This document shows positions 45,054 through 53,878 of a stretch of DNA of 64,000 bases, piece by piece. The position numbers and the translations under genes were made by a program. Source of the stretch: Rhizobium sp. NFR07 (GTDB lineage Bacteria; Pseudomonadota; Alphaproteobacteria; Rhizobiales; Rhizobiaceae); contig NZ_FOKM01000006.1 in NCBI RefSeq assembly GCF_900111905.1, forward strand, positions 186,001 to 250,000, written 5' to 3'. Below the pieces are notes generated by a model. The model had not been told where the DNA came from and ran no database searches. It was given only the letters and a program-made list of their open reading frames with translations. Each line of letters opens with the position of its first letter. Within the stretch, counting starts at the first letter, position 1.

Positions 45054-45818
45054 CTAGTGGATTGATCCGAAGGCCTTCAAGATACCCAGAAAATCCTCTG
45101 ACTTGAGGCTTGCGCCTCCCACGAGCGCGCCGTTGACGTGATCAACACAAGCAATCTCGGCGGCATTATCCACTTTGACCGATCCTCCGTACAGGATCCG
45201 AACCGCTGCACCGTCACGGCCAAAAGCGCTGACGAGATAGCCGCGGATGAATCCGTGCAGGCCGGCGATAGCCTCAATAGTCGGCGTCCGGCCGGTACCG
45301 ATAGCCCATACCGGCTCGTAGGCAATGACAAGTGAGCTGCAGGGGCCATTTGCAGGAATGGAATCCTTCAGTTGCCGCAGCAAAACGCTTTCCGTACGCC
45401 CCTCAAGCATCTCGCTTTCGGTCTCGCCAATGCAGATGATCGCCTGAAGTCCCGCTTCCAGCACCCGTTGACTTTTGCGCAGCACGTCCGCGTCGGTTTC
45501 GCTGCGACCCTGCCGGCGTTCGGAGTGACCGACGATGACCGCACGGGCGCCACTGTCAGCGACCATGGCCGCTGAAATATCACCGGTATACGCGCCATAC
45601 GGTTCGCTGCTGCAATCCTGCGCGCCAATGGCCAGGCATGTGCCGGCAGACTGGTTGCTGGCAGCGGCCAGCAAGGTCGCCGGCGGGCAGATCAGGGTGT
45701 CGATGCAATGCTTGTGCTGTTCAGAGCCCTGCGCGATGAGTGCCAGTTCAGAAAGCGAATGGGCCAGCCCATGCATCTTCCAATTGCCTGCAACGAGGGG
45801 ACGGATTGTGTTGGGCAT
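45054..45818 (-). CDS. Triosephosphate isomerase homologue
   Basis: A 254-residue TIM barrel with all catalytic marks: Lys in AGNWKMHG, His in VIVGHSERR, Glu in IAYEPVWAIGTG and the phosphate loop ILYGGSV. It either interconverts glyceraldehyde-3-phosphate and dihydroxyacetone phosphate, or, like the TpiB/EryH enzymes of rhizobial erythritol loci, isomerises a tetrulose phosphate. The ATG at 45818 lies 7 bp behind the stop of the upstream SDR; longer in-frame starts would lie within that gene. It is the last gene of an eight-gene sugar operon, so it is a second, pathway-specific copy. Confidence 0.9.
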   Translation of the reverse strand: MPNTIRPLVAGNWKMHGLAHSLSELALIAQGSEQHKHCIDTLICPPATLLAAASNQSAGTCLAIGAQDCSSEPYGAYTGDISAAMVADSGARAVIVGHSERRQGRSETDADVLRKSQRVLEAGLQAIICIGETESEMLEGRTESVLLRQLKDSIPANGPCSSLVIAYEPVWAIGTGRTPTIEAIAGLHGFIRGYLVSAFGRDGAAVRILYGGSVKVDNAAEIACVDHVNGALVGGASLKSEDFLGILKAFGSIH

Positions 45819-45825
45819 AGCGATC

Positions 45826-46587
45826 CTACCAGGCAGTAAACCCGCCATCGACCAGAAGGTCATGGCCGGTGATGAAGGAAGCGGCGGCGCTTGAAAGAAA
45901 CACGGCCGGGCCAACCATCTCGTCGACGGTAGCGATGCGGGCCATCGGTGTTTCCGATTGGAAGATCTTTAGCTGATCGGCGACTTCCGGCCGCTTGTTC
46001 ATCGGCGACAGCGTGTATCCCGGGCTGATCGCATTGACGCGAAGCCCCTGCTCTACCCACTCCATAGCAAGGCTCTTCGACAGATGGATCACACCTGCCT
46101 TGGACGTGTTGTAATGCGCCTGGGACAGCCCGCGATTGACGATCGAGCCTGACATGGAAGCGATATTGACGATCGAACCCTTCTTGCGCGGCAGCATTAC
46201 CCGCGCCTCTGCCTGGCAGGAGAGGAAGACGCCGGTGAGGTTGACGTCCAGCATCTGCTGCCAGCGTTCACGCGGCATATCCTCGGCCGGCATGGCATTG
46301 GCGATACCGGCCGAATTGACCGCAACCGTCAGGGCACCTAGCTCCTTTTCGGCACCTTCCACGGCTGCGGCCAAATGTTTCTCGTCTGCGACACTGCCTT
46401 CGAAGACGAAGCCCTTGCGACCATGCGCCTTCACGGCATCCAAAGTTTCGGCAAGTCCGTTTGCCGAAAGATCGAACAACGCCACATCGGCACCGGCTTC
46501 CGCGAGCCCGATGGCGATCGCCTGGCCGATGCCGCTGCCGGCGCCGGTTACGAAAGCAACGTCGCCGACGAGGGAAAAGAGTTTCAT
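45826..46587 (-). CDS. Short-chain dehydrogenase (threitol/arabitol-dehydrogenase-like)
   Basis: A 253-residue SDR with TGAGSGIG cofactor loop, Asp for NAD preference (LFDLS), NSAG and the catalytic SMSGSIVNRGLSQAHYNTSK. The overall pattern resembles polyol dehydrogenases such as those for D-threitol or D-arabitol. It lies between the ATPase and TPI genes of the transketolase operon, so it likely oxidises the imported polyol to a ketose. The substrate is not fixed by sequence. Confidence 0.88.
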   Translation of the reverse strand: MKLFSLVGDVAFVTGAGSGIGQAIAIGLAEAGADVALFDLSANGLAETLDAVKAHGRKGFVFEGSVADEKHLAAAVEGAEKELGALTVAVNSAGIANAMPAEDMPRERWQQMLDVNLTGVFLSCQAEARVMLPRKKGSIVNIASMSGSIVNRGLSQAHYNTSKAGVIHLSKSLAMEWVEQGLRVNAISPGYTLSPMNKRPEVADQLKIFQSETPMARIATVDEMVGPAVFLSSAAASFITGHDLLVDGGFTAW

Positions 46588-46611
46588 GACGGTCTCCTGA
46601 ATATCGGAACG

Positions 46612-48141
46612 CTAAGCGGTTGCCCGTTCCATGACTGCATGGCGCGTGGCTTCCGCGCCGGAAAGGATGCCCTGGTTGCGGCCTCGGGCCATGACCAGAA
46701 CCTTGTGGGAAAGGCCAAGCACCTCATCGAGATCCGAGCTGACCACAATGACGGCCATGCCCTGCTTCGCGAGCTCGGCAATGACGTCATAGATGGCGGA
46801 ACGCGCGCCGACATCGATGCCGCGGGTGGGTTCGTCGAGGATTACGACTTTTGGCCCGGCCGAGATGGCCCGGGCGATGACGATCTTCTGCTGGTTGCCG
46901 CCTGAAAGTTCGCTGGCACGCTGATCAGGGCCGCCCTTGATGCCGAAGCGCTTGATTGCAGTCGTCGCAAAGGAACGGATCTCGGAGGGCGTCACCCAAT
47001 TTCTCGGCGTGATGCGCGGATAATTGCCAAGCGCTATATTGTTGCCGATCGTGTGGTCGAGGACGAGCCCCTGCAATTTCCGGTCTTCCGGAACCAGCGC
47101 GATGCCGGCTGCCATCGCATCAGCCGGACTTTTCAGCACAATAACCTGCCCATCGACGGACACCGAACCGCCATTGACCGGGTCAGCACCGGCTATGGCA
47201 CGGACGAGTTCGGTTCTTCCGGCACCGATGATGCCTGCAATGCCCATGACCTCACCGGCAGACACCGAAAAGCTCACATCGTGAAAATCTCCTTCTGCGG
47301 ACGACAGGTTCTTCACTTCGATAAGCGGCTTGTGTGTCGGCGCGGGAAGATGCGGGAAAATGCGGTCAAGTTGGCGGCCAACCATGGCCTCGACCAGTTC
47401 AGGGACCGGAACCTTCGCGCTATCGAAATTTGCCACCAGTTCGCCGTCGCGCAGGACAATGACGCGGTCGGCAATCCGTGCGATCTCTTCGAGACGATGC
47501 GAGATATAGATGAAGGAAACACCTTCACGCTTAAGCCGTTCGATCTGTTCGAACAGCCTGTCCGTCTCCTCCCCGCCAAGGGCAGCGGTAGGCTCGTCGA
47601 GAATAAGGAAACGAGCGTTCAACGTCAGCGCCTTGGCGATTTCCACCTGCTGCTGGGCAGCAACGCGCAGATACTTGACCTTCGTGGCCGGCGATACGTT
47701 GAGGCCAAGGCGTTTCAGTTGCTCCTCGGCGCGACGATACATTTCGAGATTGTCGATGCGGCCGGAGCGGACCGGCAGGCGGCCGACAAAGATATTCTCG
47801 GCGATCGAAAGCTCGGGCAGGAGCCGCATTTCCTGATGGATGAGCCCAAGCCCTGCAGCCAGCGCGTCCGATGGCGAGACCGGCGCATAGGGTTTCCCCT
47901 GCCACTGCATCTGCCCCTCGGTCGGGATCGCGAGTCCCGCGATGATCGACGAAAGCGTCGACTTGCCGGCACCGTTCTCACCCAGCAGGGCAACGACCTC
48001 TCCCTTACTGATGTCGAAGCTGACATTCTTCAGGACAGTGATCTTGCCATAGGCTTTCGACACGTTGCGGACGGACAGGATGACTTCTCCGGCCTGGCCG
48101 CTTGCTTGATTTTCCGTCTGCCGATCGGGCTGCATGGGCAT
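46612..48141 (-). CDS. Ribose-type sugar ABC transporter ATPase (second system)
   Basis: About 509 residues, tandem ABC ATPase. Walker A LLGENGAGKST, Walker B FLILDEPTAALGG in the first half, and GIIGAGRTELVRAIAG with LSGGNQQKIVIARAI and VVILDEPTRGID in the second. The start at 48141 is chosen because AAGGAGG lies 5 bases upstream. It works with the permease at 49211 and binding protein at 48204 in the same operon. Confidence 0.93.
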   Translation of the reverse strand: MPMQPDRQTENQASGQAGEVILSVRNVSKAYGKITVLKNVSFDISKGEVVALLGENGAGKSTLSSIIAGLAIPTEGQMQWQGKPYAPVSPSDALAAGLGLIHQEMRLLPELSIAENIFVGRLPVRSGRIDNLEMYRRAEEQLKRLGLNVSPATKVKYLRVAAQQQVEIAKALTLNARFLILDEPTAALGGEETDRLFEQIERLKREGVSFIYISHRLEEIARIADRVIVLRDGELVANFDSAKVPVPELVEAMVGRQLDRIFPHLPAPTHKPLIEVKNLSSAEGDFHDVSFSVSAGEVMGIAGIIGAGRTELVRAIAGADPVNGGSVSVDGQVIVLKSPADAMAAGIALVPEDRKLQGLVLDHTIGNNIALGNYPRITPRNWVTPSEIRSFATTAIKRFGIKGGPDQRASELSGGNQQKIVIARAISAGPKVVILDEPTRGIDVGARSAIYDVIAELAKQGMAVIVVSSDLDEVLGLSHKVLVMARGRNQGILSGAEATRHAVMERATA

Positions 48142-48203
48142 GTCGGCCTCCTTTCCGAGCATGGGATCTGCGCCCCACTTCAAGACGGGGCGCAGATTGG
48201 AGA

Positions 48204-49130
48204 TCAGGGATGTTCCTTGATGAAGCCTTCAGCATTGTCTGCCGTGGTCAAGGTTGCCGGCTGCAGCTGTTCTGCCGGCGGCTTTTCGCCCTTGATCAGG
48301 TCGAGAGCGGACTTCAGCGCCAGTCGGCCCATGCCCTGCGTCTGCTGGGTCATCGTTGCCTTCAGCGTGCCGGCCTTGACGGCCTCGAGACCGGCGCGGT
48401 CGCCGTCGAAACCGACAATGATCGCATCCGTCACGCCGCCGACCTTGGCAGCCTGGGCGGCACCGAGCGCAAGAGCGTCAGCACGGCCGAAGAAGATGTT
48501 GATGGTCGGGTTACGCTGGAGCATGTCCTGGGCGATCGCAAAACCTTCATCCTGCATCCAGGCATTGGAGGCCTGGCGACCGGCTTCCTTGATCCCGGGG
48601 CAATTCTTCATCGCTTCCGAAAAGCCCTTGTCGCGGTCCTGCTCCGGCGTCGTACCGAGCTGTCCCTGGATGATGGCGAGAACGCCTGTTCCACCGGAGA
48701 CCTTGCACACGTAATCGCCGAGTTCCTTGGCGGCGGCGACACTATCGGTGGCGATGAACGTATCGCCGGGTGCGCCCTCCGGATTGCGGTCGACCGTGAC
48801 GACCGGAATGTTGGCTTCCTTGGCAGCCTTGACTGGAACGGTGGCAGCGGTCGCACCGGCTGGAATGTAGATCAGGGCCTTTACCTGGCGGGTGATCAGA
48901 TCCTGGATCTGGCTGACCTGCGTGGCGCTGTCACCCTTAGCGTCGACGGTGACGACCTCGATGCCCTGTTCCTTGGCGGACTTTTCTACTGATTCCTTGA
49001 TCTGGTTGAAGAAGTCAGCCTGCAGGTTGGCGACGGCGAGACCGATCGTGACCTTGTCCTGGGCCTGGGCAGCGAATGCCAGCGCCGAGAAAGCTGCGGT
49101 GGCTGCGAGCATGCGGAAAGTCTTCGTCAT
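48204..49130 (-). CDS. Ribose-type sugar ABC transporter, substrate-binding protein (second system)
   Basis: A 308-residue RbsB-class periplasmic protein. The signal peptide ends near AFAAQAQDK. The mature part begins VTIGLAVANLQADFFNQIKESVEK and has IYIPAGATAATVPVKAAKEANIPVVTVDRNPEGAPGD. The ATG at 49130 has GGAGG five bases upstream, better than an in-frame start 12 bases earlier. The gene lies between permease and ATPase in the transketolase operon. The ligand is probably the polyol or branched sugar processed by the operon. Confidence 0.93.
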   Translation of the reverse strand: MTKTFRMLAATAAFSALAFAAQAQDKVTIGLAVANLQADFFNQIKESVEKSAKEQGIEVVTVDAKGDSATQVSQIQDLITRQVKALIYIPAGATAATVPVKAAKEANIPVVTVDRNPEGAPGDTFIATDSVAAAKELGDYVCKVSGGTGVLAIIQGQLGTTPEQDRDKGFSEAMKNCPGIKEAGRQASNAWMQDEGFAIAQDMLQRNPTINIFFGRADALALGAAQAAKVGGVTDAIIVGFDGDRAGLEAVKAGTLKATMTQQTQGMGRLALKSALDLIKGEKPPAEQLQPATLTTADNAEGFIKEHP

Positions 49131-49210
49131 GTGTTCCTCCACTGAATTGACGACATTTTTGCTATGCTTGTGATTACGCGAGTCTGGAGAGCACCCTCCT
49201 CCGGTGCCGG

Positions 49211-50191
49211 TTATCTCCTTCTTCTTCCGAGCGTGTCGAAGGTGACGGCAGCAGCGATCACGATGCCGATCAGCACCTGCTGAACGAAGGGCGAGACACC
49301 GAGAAGGTTGAGGCCGTTACGCAGGACACCGATGATGAAGACGCCGATGACCGTGCCGGAAATCGATCCGACGCCGCCGGAGAGCGATGCTCCTCCGATG
49401 ACCACGGCGGCAATCGTGTCGAGTTCGTAACCGAGACCGGCGCTGGGCTGAGAGCTGTCGAGGCGTGCAGCGAACGCGACGGCAGCAAGACCTGCAAGCG
49501 CCCCGCTGAGAGCGTAGACGACGCATGTGTTGAGGTTGACGTTGATACCGGCCAGACGGGCGACTTCCGGGTTACCACCGATCGCGAAGAGGTTGCGACC
49601 GGCAGGACGGAATTTCAGGATGATCGCAGCGATGACGGCAAGCACGATGAAAGTCGCGACCGTCATCGACAGGAAGCCGAACTGACGCACCGTCGCAAGC
49701 GAGGTGAACCATTCGGGATAGCCGACGATCTGCTTGCCTTCCGTCAGGATATTGGCAAGGCCGCGGGTGACCGACATGACCGCCAGCGTGGCAATGAAGG
49801 CCGGCAACTTGGCCACGGTGATCAGCAGGCCGGACGCAAGGCCGCAGGCCGCACCGGTCAGAATGCCGACGACAATGGCGAGCCCGAGCGGCAATCCCAT
49901 CTGCCGCTCCATCACGCCCATCATCATCATCGAAAAGGCGAGCACGGATCCGACCGATAGATCGATGCCACCAATGACGATAACCAGCGTCATGCCGATG
50001 GCAAGAATGCCAAGCACGGTGACCTGATCGAGGATGTTGAGCCCGTTCCGTGCGGACAGGAAATATTCCGAGGTAACCGAAAAGAAGATGCACAACAGGA
50101 TCAAGCCGACAAGCGGTCCCGACATCTTCTTCACGAACGACATGCTGATGAAGCCTGACTTCGGCGCTGTCTGTCCCGTGATTTCACTCAT
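49211..50191 (-). CDS. Ribose-type sugar ABC transporter permease (second system)
   Basis: A 326-residue BPD_transp_2 permease with the signature LGILAIGMTLVIVIGGIDLSVGSVLAF, multiple membrane spans, FRPAGRNLFAIGGNPEVARLAGI as coupling region and VVIGGASLSGGVGSI near the end. A GGGAGG site precedes the ATG. It is read after the kinase gene and before the binding-protein gene. Confidence 0.93.
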   Translation of the reverse strand: MSEITGQTAPKSGFISMSFVKKMSGPLVGLILLCIFFSVTSEYFLSARNGLNILDQVTVLGILAIGMTLVIVIGGIDLSVGSVLAFSMMMMGVMERQMGLPLGLAIVVGILTGAACGLASGLLITVAKLPAFIATLAVMSVTRGLANILTEGKQIVGYPEWFTSLATVRQFGFLSMTVATFIVLAVIAAIILKFRPAGRNLFAIGGNPEVARLAGINVNLNTCVVYALSGALAGLAAVAFAARLDSSQPSAGLGYELDTIAAVVIGGASLSGGVGSISGTVIGVFIIGVLRNGLNLLGVSPFVQQVLIGIVIAAAVTFDTLGRRRR

Positions 50192-50240
50192 TTATACCTC
50201 CCTGTCGCGCTACTACTCCTGCCGCGCGATCGATTATTAC

Positions 50241-51755
50241 TCAGTAGTTGCCCAGCCGCTCCTTGCGGGTCTCCTGGCGCTCGTGGACGGACAGGCCGCG
50301 TGAGCGTGCCACCATCCGCCGCCATTCCATTCGCATTCTCTGGCGACCGAGATCGTCCATCGCAGGCTTGAAAACAGTCCCTTCGCGCGGCAGGGCCGCG
50401 AGATCCTCCAGCGTCCAGACGCCTGCACCGATCCCGGCAAGATGGGCGGCGCCCATCGCCGATAGCTCCGCCGTCTGCGGACGCATCACCGGCACGCCGG
50501 CCATGTCCGCTTCCAGCTGCATGAGGAGGTCGTTCTTGGTCGGTCCGCCATCGACATAAAGCTGTTCGACCTTGAGATCGGATGCGAGCACCCGGTCGAG
50601 GACATCGACGATCTGATGGGCGATCGAATCCACGGCCGCGCGCGCGACCTGAGCCCGCGACGTGCCGAGCGCCACGCCGCCGATGATACCGACGGCATTC
50701 GCATCCCAGTAAGGAGCGCCGAGGCCGCCAAAGGCCGGCACGATGCTGACGCCGTTGCTGTCGGGCACGCTTGCCGCAAGCCTCGCCAGTTCGGCGGTGT
50801 CGATGTTGAGAAAATCCGCCAGCCAGACGAGCGTCGAGCCGACCGACCGGATATTGCCCTCGAATGCGTAGGCAATGTCATCTACCTGCCAGGCGATCGT
50901 GCGGCAGACGCCGAGATCGATCCGATCCGCCGGGATCGAACTGTCGTAAAGCCCCATGACCGACGAACCCGTGCCCTGGGTTGCCTTGACCTTGCCGGGC
51001 TGGAAGGCGCCGTGGGCGAAGAGAGCGGCATGCGAATCCGCCAAAACTGCAGTGACTGGGGTGCCGTCGACGAGCGGGGCAATACCGCTGACTTTGGCGA
51101 AGTCGTAACGCGACGGCACGATGCGCGGAAGCGACGCGCGCGGAATATTGAAGAGCGCGAGAAGATCGGCGTCGTAGTCGCCCTTCTCGAGATCGACGAG
51201 CTGCATGCGAGACGAATTCCCGATTTCGACCACATGATCGCCGCCGAGACGGAAGATGAGATAGGAATCGATGGTGCCGACGCAGATCTCTCCGGCCTTG
51301 GCGCGCACCCGGTCGGGGTCGACACGATCCAGCAGCCACTGCGCCTTGACGGCAGAAAACATCGGATCCAGCGGCAGGCCGGTTTTTGCCCGGATCATCC
51401 GCTGAGTCGCCTCTGGTATCGCCTCGCAAAGCTTCAGCGTCCGTTGATCTTGCCAGGAGAGAAGCGGCGACAGCGGTTTGCCGGTCGCGCGCTCCCATAA
51501 GAGGCAGCTCTCGCGCTGCGTCGAGAAGCCGACTGCGACGATATCGCCTGCGATGTGGGTTGAAACCGCCTCGCGGATCGCCGCAAGGACGCTCTGCCAG
51601 ATTTCTTCGGCATCCTGTTCGACCCAGCCCGGCTGGGGTGTCGACAAACCGAGCGGGTGCTGGCCGCGCGCAACGACCTTGCTGTCACGGTCGACAAGCA
51701 GGGCTTTGGTCGAGCCCGTACCTTGATCTATCGCGAGGACGAGAGGGCCTGCCAT
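50241..51755 (-). CDS. FGGY-family sugar kinase
   Basis: A 504-residue carbohydrate kinase that phosphorylates a ketose or polyol with ATP. FGGY marks: VLAIDQGTGSTKALLVD (phosphate 1), GWVEQDAEEIW, a catalytic Asp in AVLADSHAALFAHGA, TQGTGSSVMGLY, PAFGGLGAPYWD and the C-terminal LYVDGGPTKNDLLMQ. It is more like glycerol/erythritol-type kinases than xylulokinase proper in the GLGAPYWD block. It sits between the split transketolase and the transporter, so its product should be the transketolase donor. Apulose-kinase-like and erythrulose-kinase-like functions both fit. Confidence 0.9.
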   Translation of the reverse strand: MAGPLVLAIDQGTGSTKALLVDRDSKVVARGQHPLGLSTPQPGWVEQDAEEIWQSVLAAIREAVSTHIAGDIVAVGFSTQRESCLLWERATGKPLSPLLSWQDQRTLKLCEAIPEATQRMIRAKTGLPLDPMFSAVKAQWLLDRVDPDRVRAKAGEICVGTIDSYLIFRLGGDHVVEIGNSSRMQLVDLEKGDYDADLLALFNIPRASLPRIVPSRYDFAKVSGIAPLVDGTPVTAVLADSHAALFAHGAFQPGKVKATQGTGSSVMGLYDSSIPADRIDLGVCRTIAWQVDDIAYAFEGNIRSVGSTLVWLADFLNIDTAELARLAASVPDSNGVSIVPAFGGLGAPYWDANAVGIIGGVALGTSRAQVARAAVDSIAHQIVDVLDRVLASDLKVEQLYVDGGPTKNDLLMQLEADMAGVPVMRPQTAELSAMGAAHLAGIGAGVWTLEDLAALPREGTVFKPAMDDLGRQRMRMEWRRMVARSRGLSVHERQETRKERLGNY

Positions 51756-51758
51756 GGA

Positions 51759-52715
51759 TCAGCCCACCAGCTTGCGCGCAGCGTCGGCGATCCCCTTGAC
51801 GGTCAGGCCAAAATGCTCGAGCAGGAAATCATTCGATCCTGTCGGGGCAAAACTGGTGACGCCGAGGAATTTCGCTTTTGCCGGATGGTTTTCGGCAAGG
51901 GTGGTCGCGACCGCAGCGCCGAGGCCGCCTTCGAGCACGCCTTCTTCAGCGACGACAAGGCCCCTGGTTTCCCGGGCGGCCTTGATGATCGTCTCCGCAT
52001 CCAGCGGCTTGATCGTCGACACGTTGAGCACGCGGGCCGAAATGCCTTCCGCCTCCAGCAGCTTTGCCGCCTCCAGTGCCCGGGACACCAGCGTGCCGGT
52101 GGCAACCAGCGCCACATCCGTGCCGTCGCCGGTCACGTCGATCTTGCCGAACGTGAAAGCGACGTCGCGGTCAGCCGGAGTGACCGACGGAACCTTGTGG
52201 CGACCGACCCGCATATAGATCGGACGGCCGGACGATACCGCCCAGTCCATCGCCGCCTTGGTCTGTTCCGGATCGGCCGGAACCAGGACATCAAGGTTGT
52301 CGATTGCCCGCATCCAGCTCAGGTCTTCGATCGAGTGGTGGGTCGGGCCGAGTTCGCCATAGGCCATGCCTGGGCTCATGGCGCACAGCACGACACCGTA
52401 GTTCGAATAGGCGATATCGGCCTTGACCTGTTCCGTCGCGCGGCCCGACAGGAATGGCCCTGCGGCGCAGACGAACGGGATGAAGCCGCCATTGGCCAGA
52501 CCGGCGGCAACACCCACCATGTTTTGCTCCGCTATGCCGACATTGATCAGGCGATCCGGGAACCGATCGCGGAAGGCGTTGAGATTGCTCGAGCCAACGG
52601 AGTCATTGCAGACGGCGACGATGCGGCTATCCGCTTCCGCAAGCTCGATGAGCTTCTCGGCGAAAGCGACCCGGCAATCGAAAGTATCGGCGGAAACGAT
52701 GCCATGCGCGTTCAT
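51759..52715 (-). CDS. Transketolase, C-terminal subunit
   Basis: A 318-residue protein equal to the C-terminal half (pyrimidine-binding and C-terminal domains) of transketolase. It has NVGIAEQNMVGVAAGLANGG with the TPP-activating Glu, GPTHHSIEDLSWMRAIDNLDVLVPADPEQT, and the late VVAEEGVLEGGLG. It must pair with the N-terminal subunit encoded directly upstream with a 1-bp stop/start overlap (TGATG). The kinase start follows 3 bp after its stop. Split transketolases of this kind are often dedicated to sugar catabolic pathways rather than the pentose-phosphate route. Confidence 0.93.
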   Translation of the reverse strand: MNAHGIVSADTFDCRVAFAEKLIELAEADSRIVAVCNDSVGSSNLNAFRDRFPDRLINVGIAEQNMVGVAAGLANGGFIPFVCAAGPFLSGRATEQVKADIAYSNYGVVLCAMSPGMAYGELGPTHHSIEDLSWMRAIDNLDVLVPADPEQTKAAMDWAVSSGRPIYMRVGRHKVPSVTPADRDVAFTFGKIDVTGDGTDVALVATGTLVSRALEAAKLLEAEGISARVLNVSTIKPLDAETIIKAARETRGLVVAEEGVLEGGLGAAVATTLAENHPAKAKFLGVTSFAPTGSNDFLLEHFGLTVKGIADAARKLVG

Positions 52716-53587
52716 CAGGCAAGTTCCTTCAATGCGAGTTCAACCTGTTCCCTGGACGGAACCTTGTGATGCCATTCGACACGGTCCTCGATGAACGAGA
52801 CCCCCTTGCCCTTGAGCGTATTGGCAATCACGGCGAGTGGCTTGCCCTTTCGATCCTGCGTAAAGGCTTTCAGCAGAGCGGCAGTGTCGTTACCGTCGAT
52901 ATCTGCGACTTCCCAACCGAATGAGGCCCACTTGTCGCCGAGCGGGTCAAGCGAGGCGGTATCCTCGGTGCGCGCACCCTGCTGCAGGCGGTTGCGGTCC
53001 ACGATAGCAACCAGATTGTCGAGCTTTCGGTGACCGGCCGTCATTGCGGCTTCCCAGTTGGAGCCTTCCTGCAATTCGCCATCACCGAGAAAGACGAAGG
53101 TCTGCCAGTTCTTTCCCGAGAGCTTTGAGGCAACTGCCGAGCCGACGCCGATCGGAAGGCCATGGCCGAGAGGACCGGTATTGGCCTCGACGCCCTTCAC
53201 CTTGCGGCGATTGGGGTGGCCGTTGAGCGCCGACAGGGGCTTCATGAAGGTTTCGAGATCCGCAACAGGGAAAAACCCGCGCAGCGCCAGAACCGAATAG
53301 AGAGCCGCCGCACAGTGTCCCTTGGAGAGGATGAGACGGTCTCTTGCCGGGTCGTCGGCTCGCTCCGGGGCTATGTTCAGCACACCGAAAGCAGCGGTCA
53401 CCAAGCCGTCCGTCACCGACAGGTCACCGCCGATATGGCCGGCACGTGCGCTATCGATCGTCTGGACGATGAGGCGGCGGACCTGCTTGGCAACGAGCTT
53501 GAGTTGCTCCCCGCGCTCGGCTTCCGGCAAGTCGCGGATGGCGGCGACATCGAGCGGCTTGTTGTCTGGCCAGACTGAAATAGTCAC
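52715..53587 (-). CDS. Transketolase, N-terminal subunit
   Basis: A 290-residue protein equal to the TPP-pyrophosphate-binding half of transketolase. It has GHIGGDLSVTDGLV, LILSKGHCAAALYSVLALRG, the GPLGHGLPIGVG segment and the TPP/Mg motif GDGELQEGSNWEA with the downstream NRLQ. The start is a GTG at 53587, chosen because AGGAGG lies 7-8 bases upstream and because the frame's upstream ATGs (to 53686) would run through the operator region and have no ribosome site. It is the first gene of the eight-gene sugar operon. Confidence 0.92.
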   Translation of the reverse strand: MTISVWPDNKPLDVAAIRDLPEAERGEQLKLVAKQVRRLIVQTIDSARAGHIGGDLSVTDGLVTAAFGVLNIAPERADDPARDRLILSKGHCAAALYSVLALRGFFPVADLETFMKPLSALNGHPNRRKVKGVEANTGPLGHGLPIGVGSAVASKLSGKNWQTFVFLGDGELQEGSNWEAAMTAGHRKLDNLVAIVDRNRLQQGARTEDTASLDPLGDKWASFGWEVADIDGNDTAALLKAFTQDRKGKPLAVIANTLKGKGVSFIEDRVEWHHKVPSREQVELALKELA

Positions 53588-53614
53588 GGCATCTCCTCCT
53601 GTAATTCCTAAGCT

Positions 53615-53646
53615 TGAATATTTATTCATGCTTGATTTAATATTCA
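53615..53646. promoter_or_regulatory. Tandem operator pair for the SorC-type regulator
   Basis: Two near-identical 14-bp sites with centres 18 bp apart: 53615-53628 (TGAATATTTATTCA, nearly perfect palindrome) and 53633-53646 (TGATTTAATATTCA, 12 of 14 matching on the opposite strand). They lie 28 bp upstream of the transketolase start in the 291-bp divergent region. SorC/DeoR-like sugar-sensing regulators act as tetramers on paired sites, so this is the likely operator of the divergent gene product. Confidence 0.6.
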
Positions 53647-53878
53647 TGATACGGCAGGATCGACCCATGTCAAGCGTCGTTCTCAAAATTCAAAGGACAG
53701 GCAGGTCCGAAGGTATCCGCTTTGCGACTTCGTCCGGATTGCGCGAAAACTCGTGGCGTCCGCCCGCTATCGCGGTCAACTCATTCCAATGGTGGCATTT
53801 TTTTCCTATGGCTCGGAAAAGTACCGAACGGCCTGATTGGGCCGCATCGCGCGCTGTCAAGACAGGAGCCAATCACCG

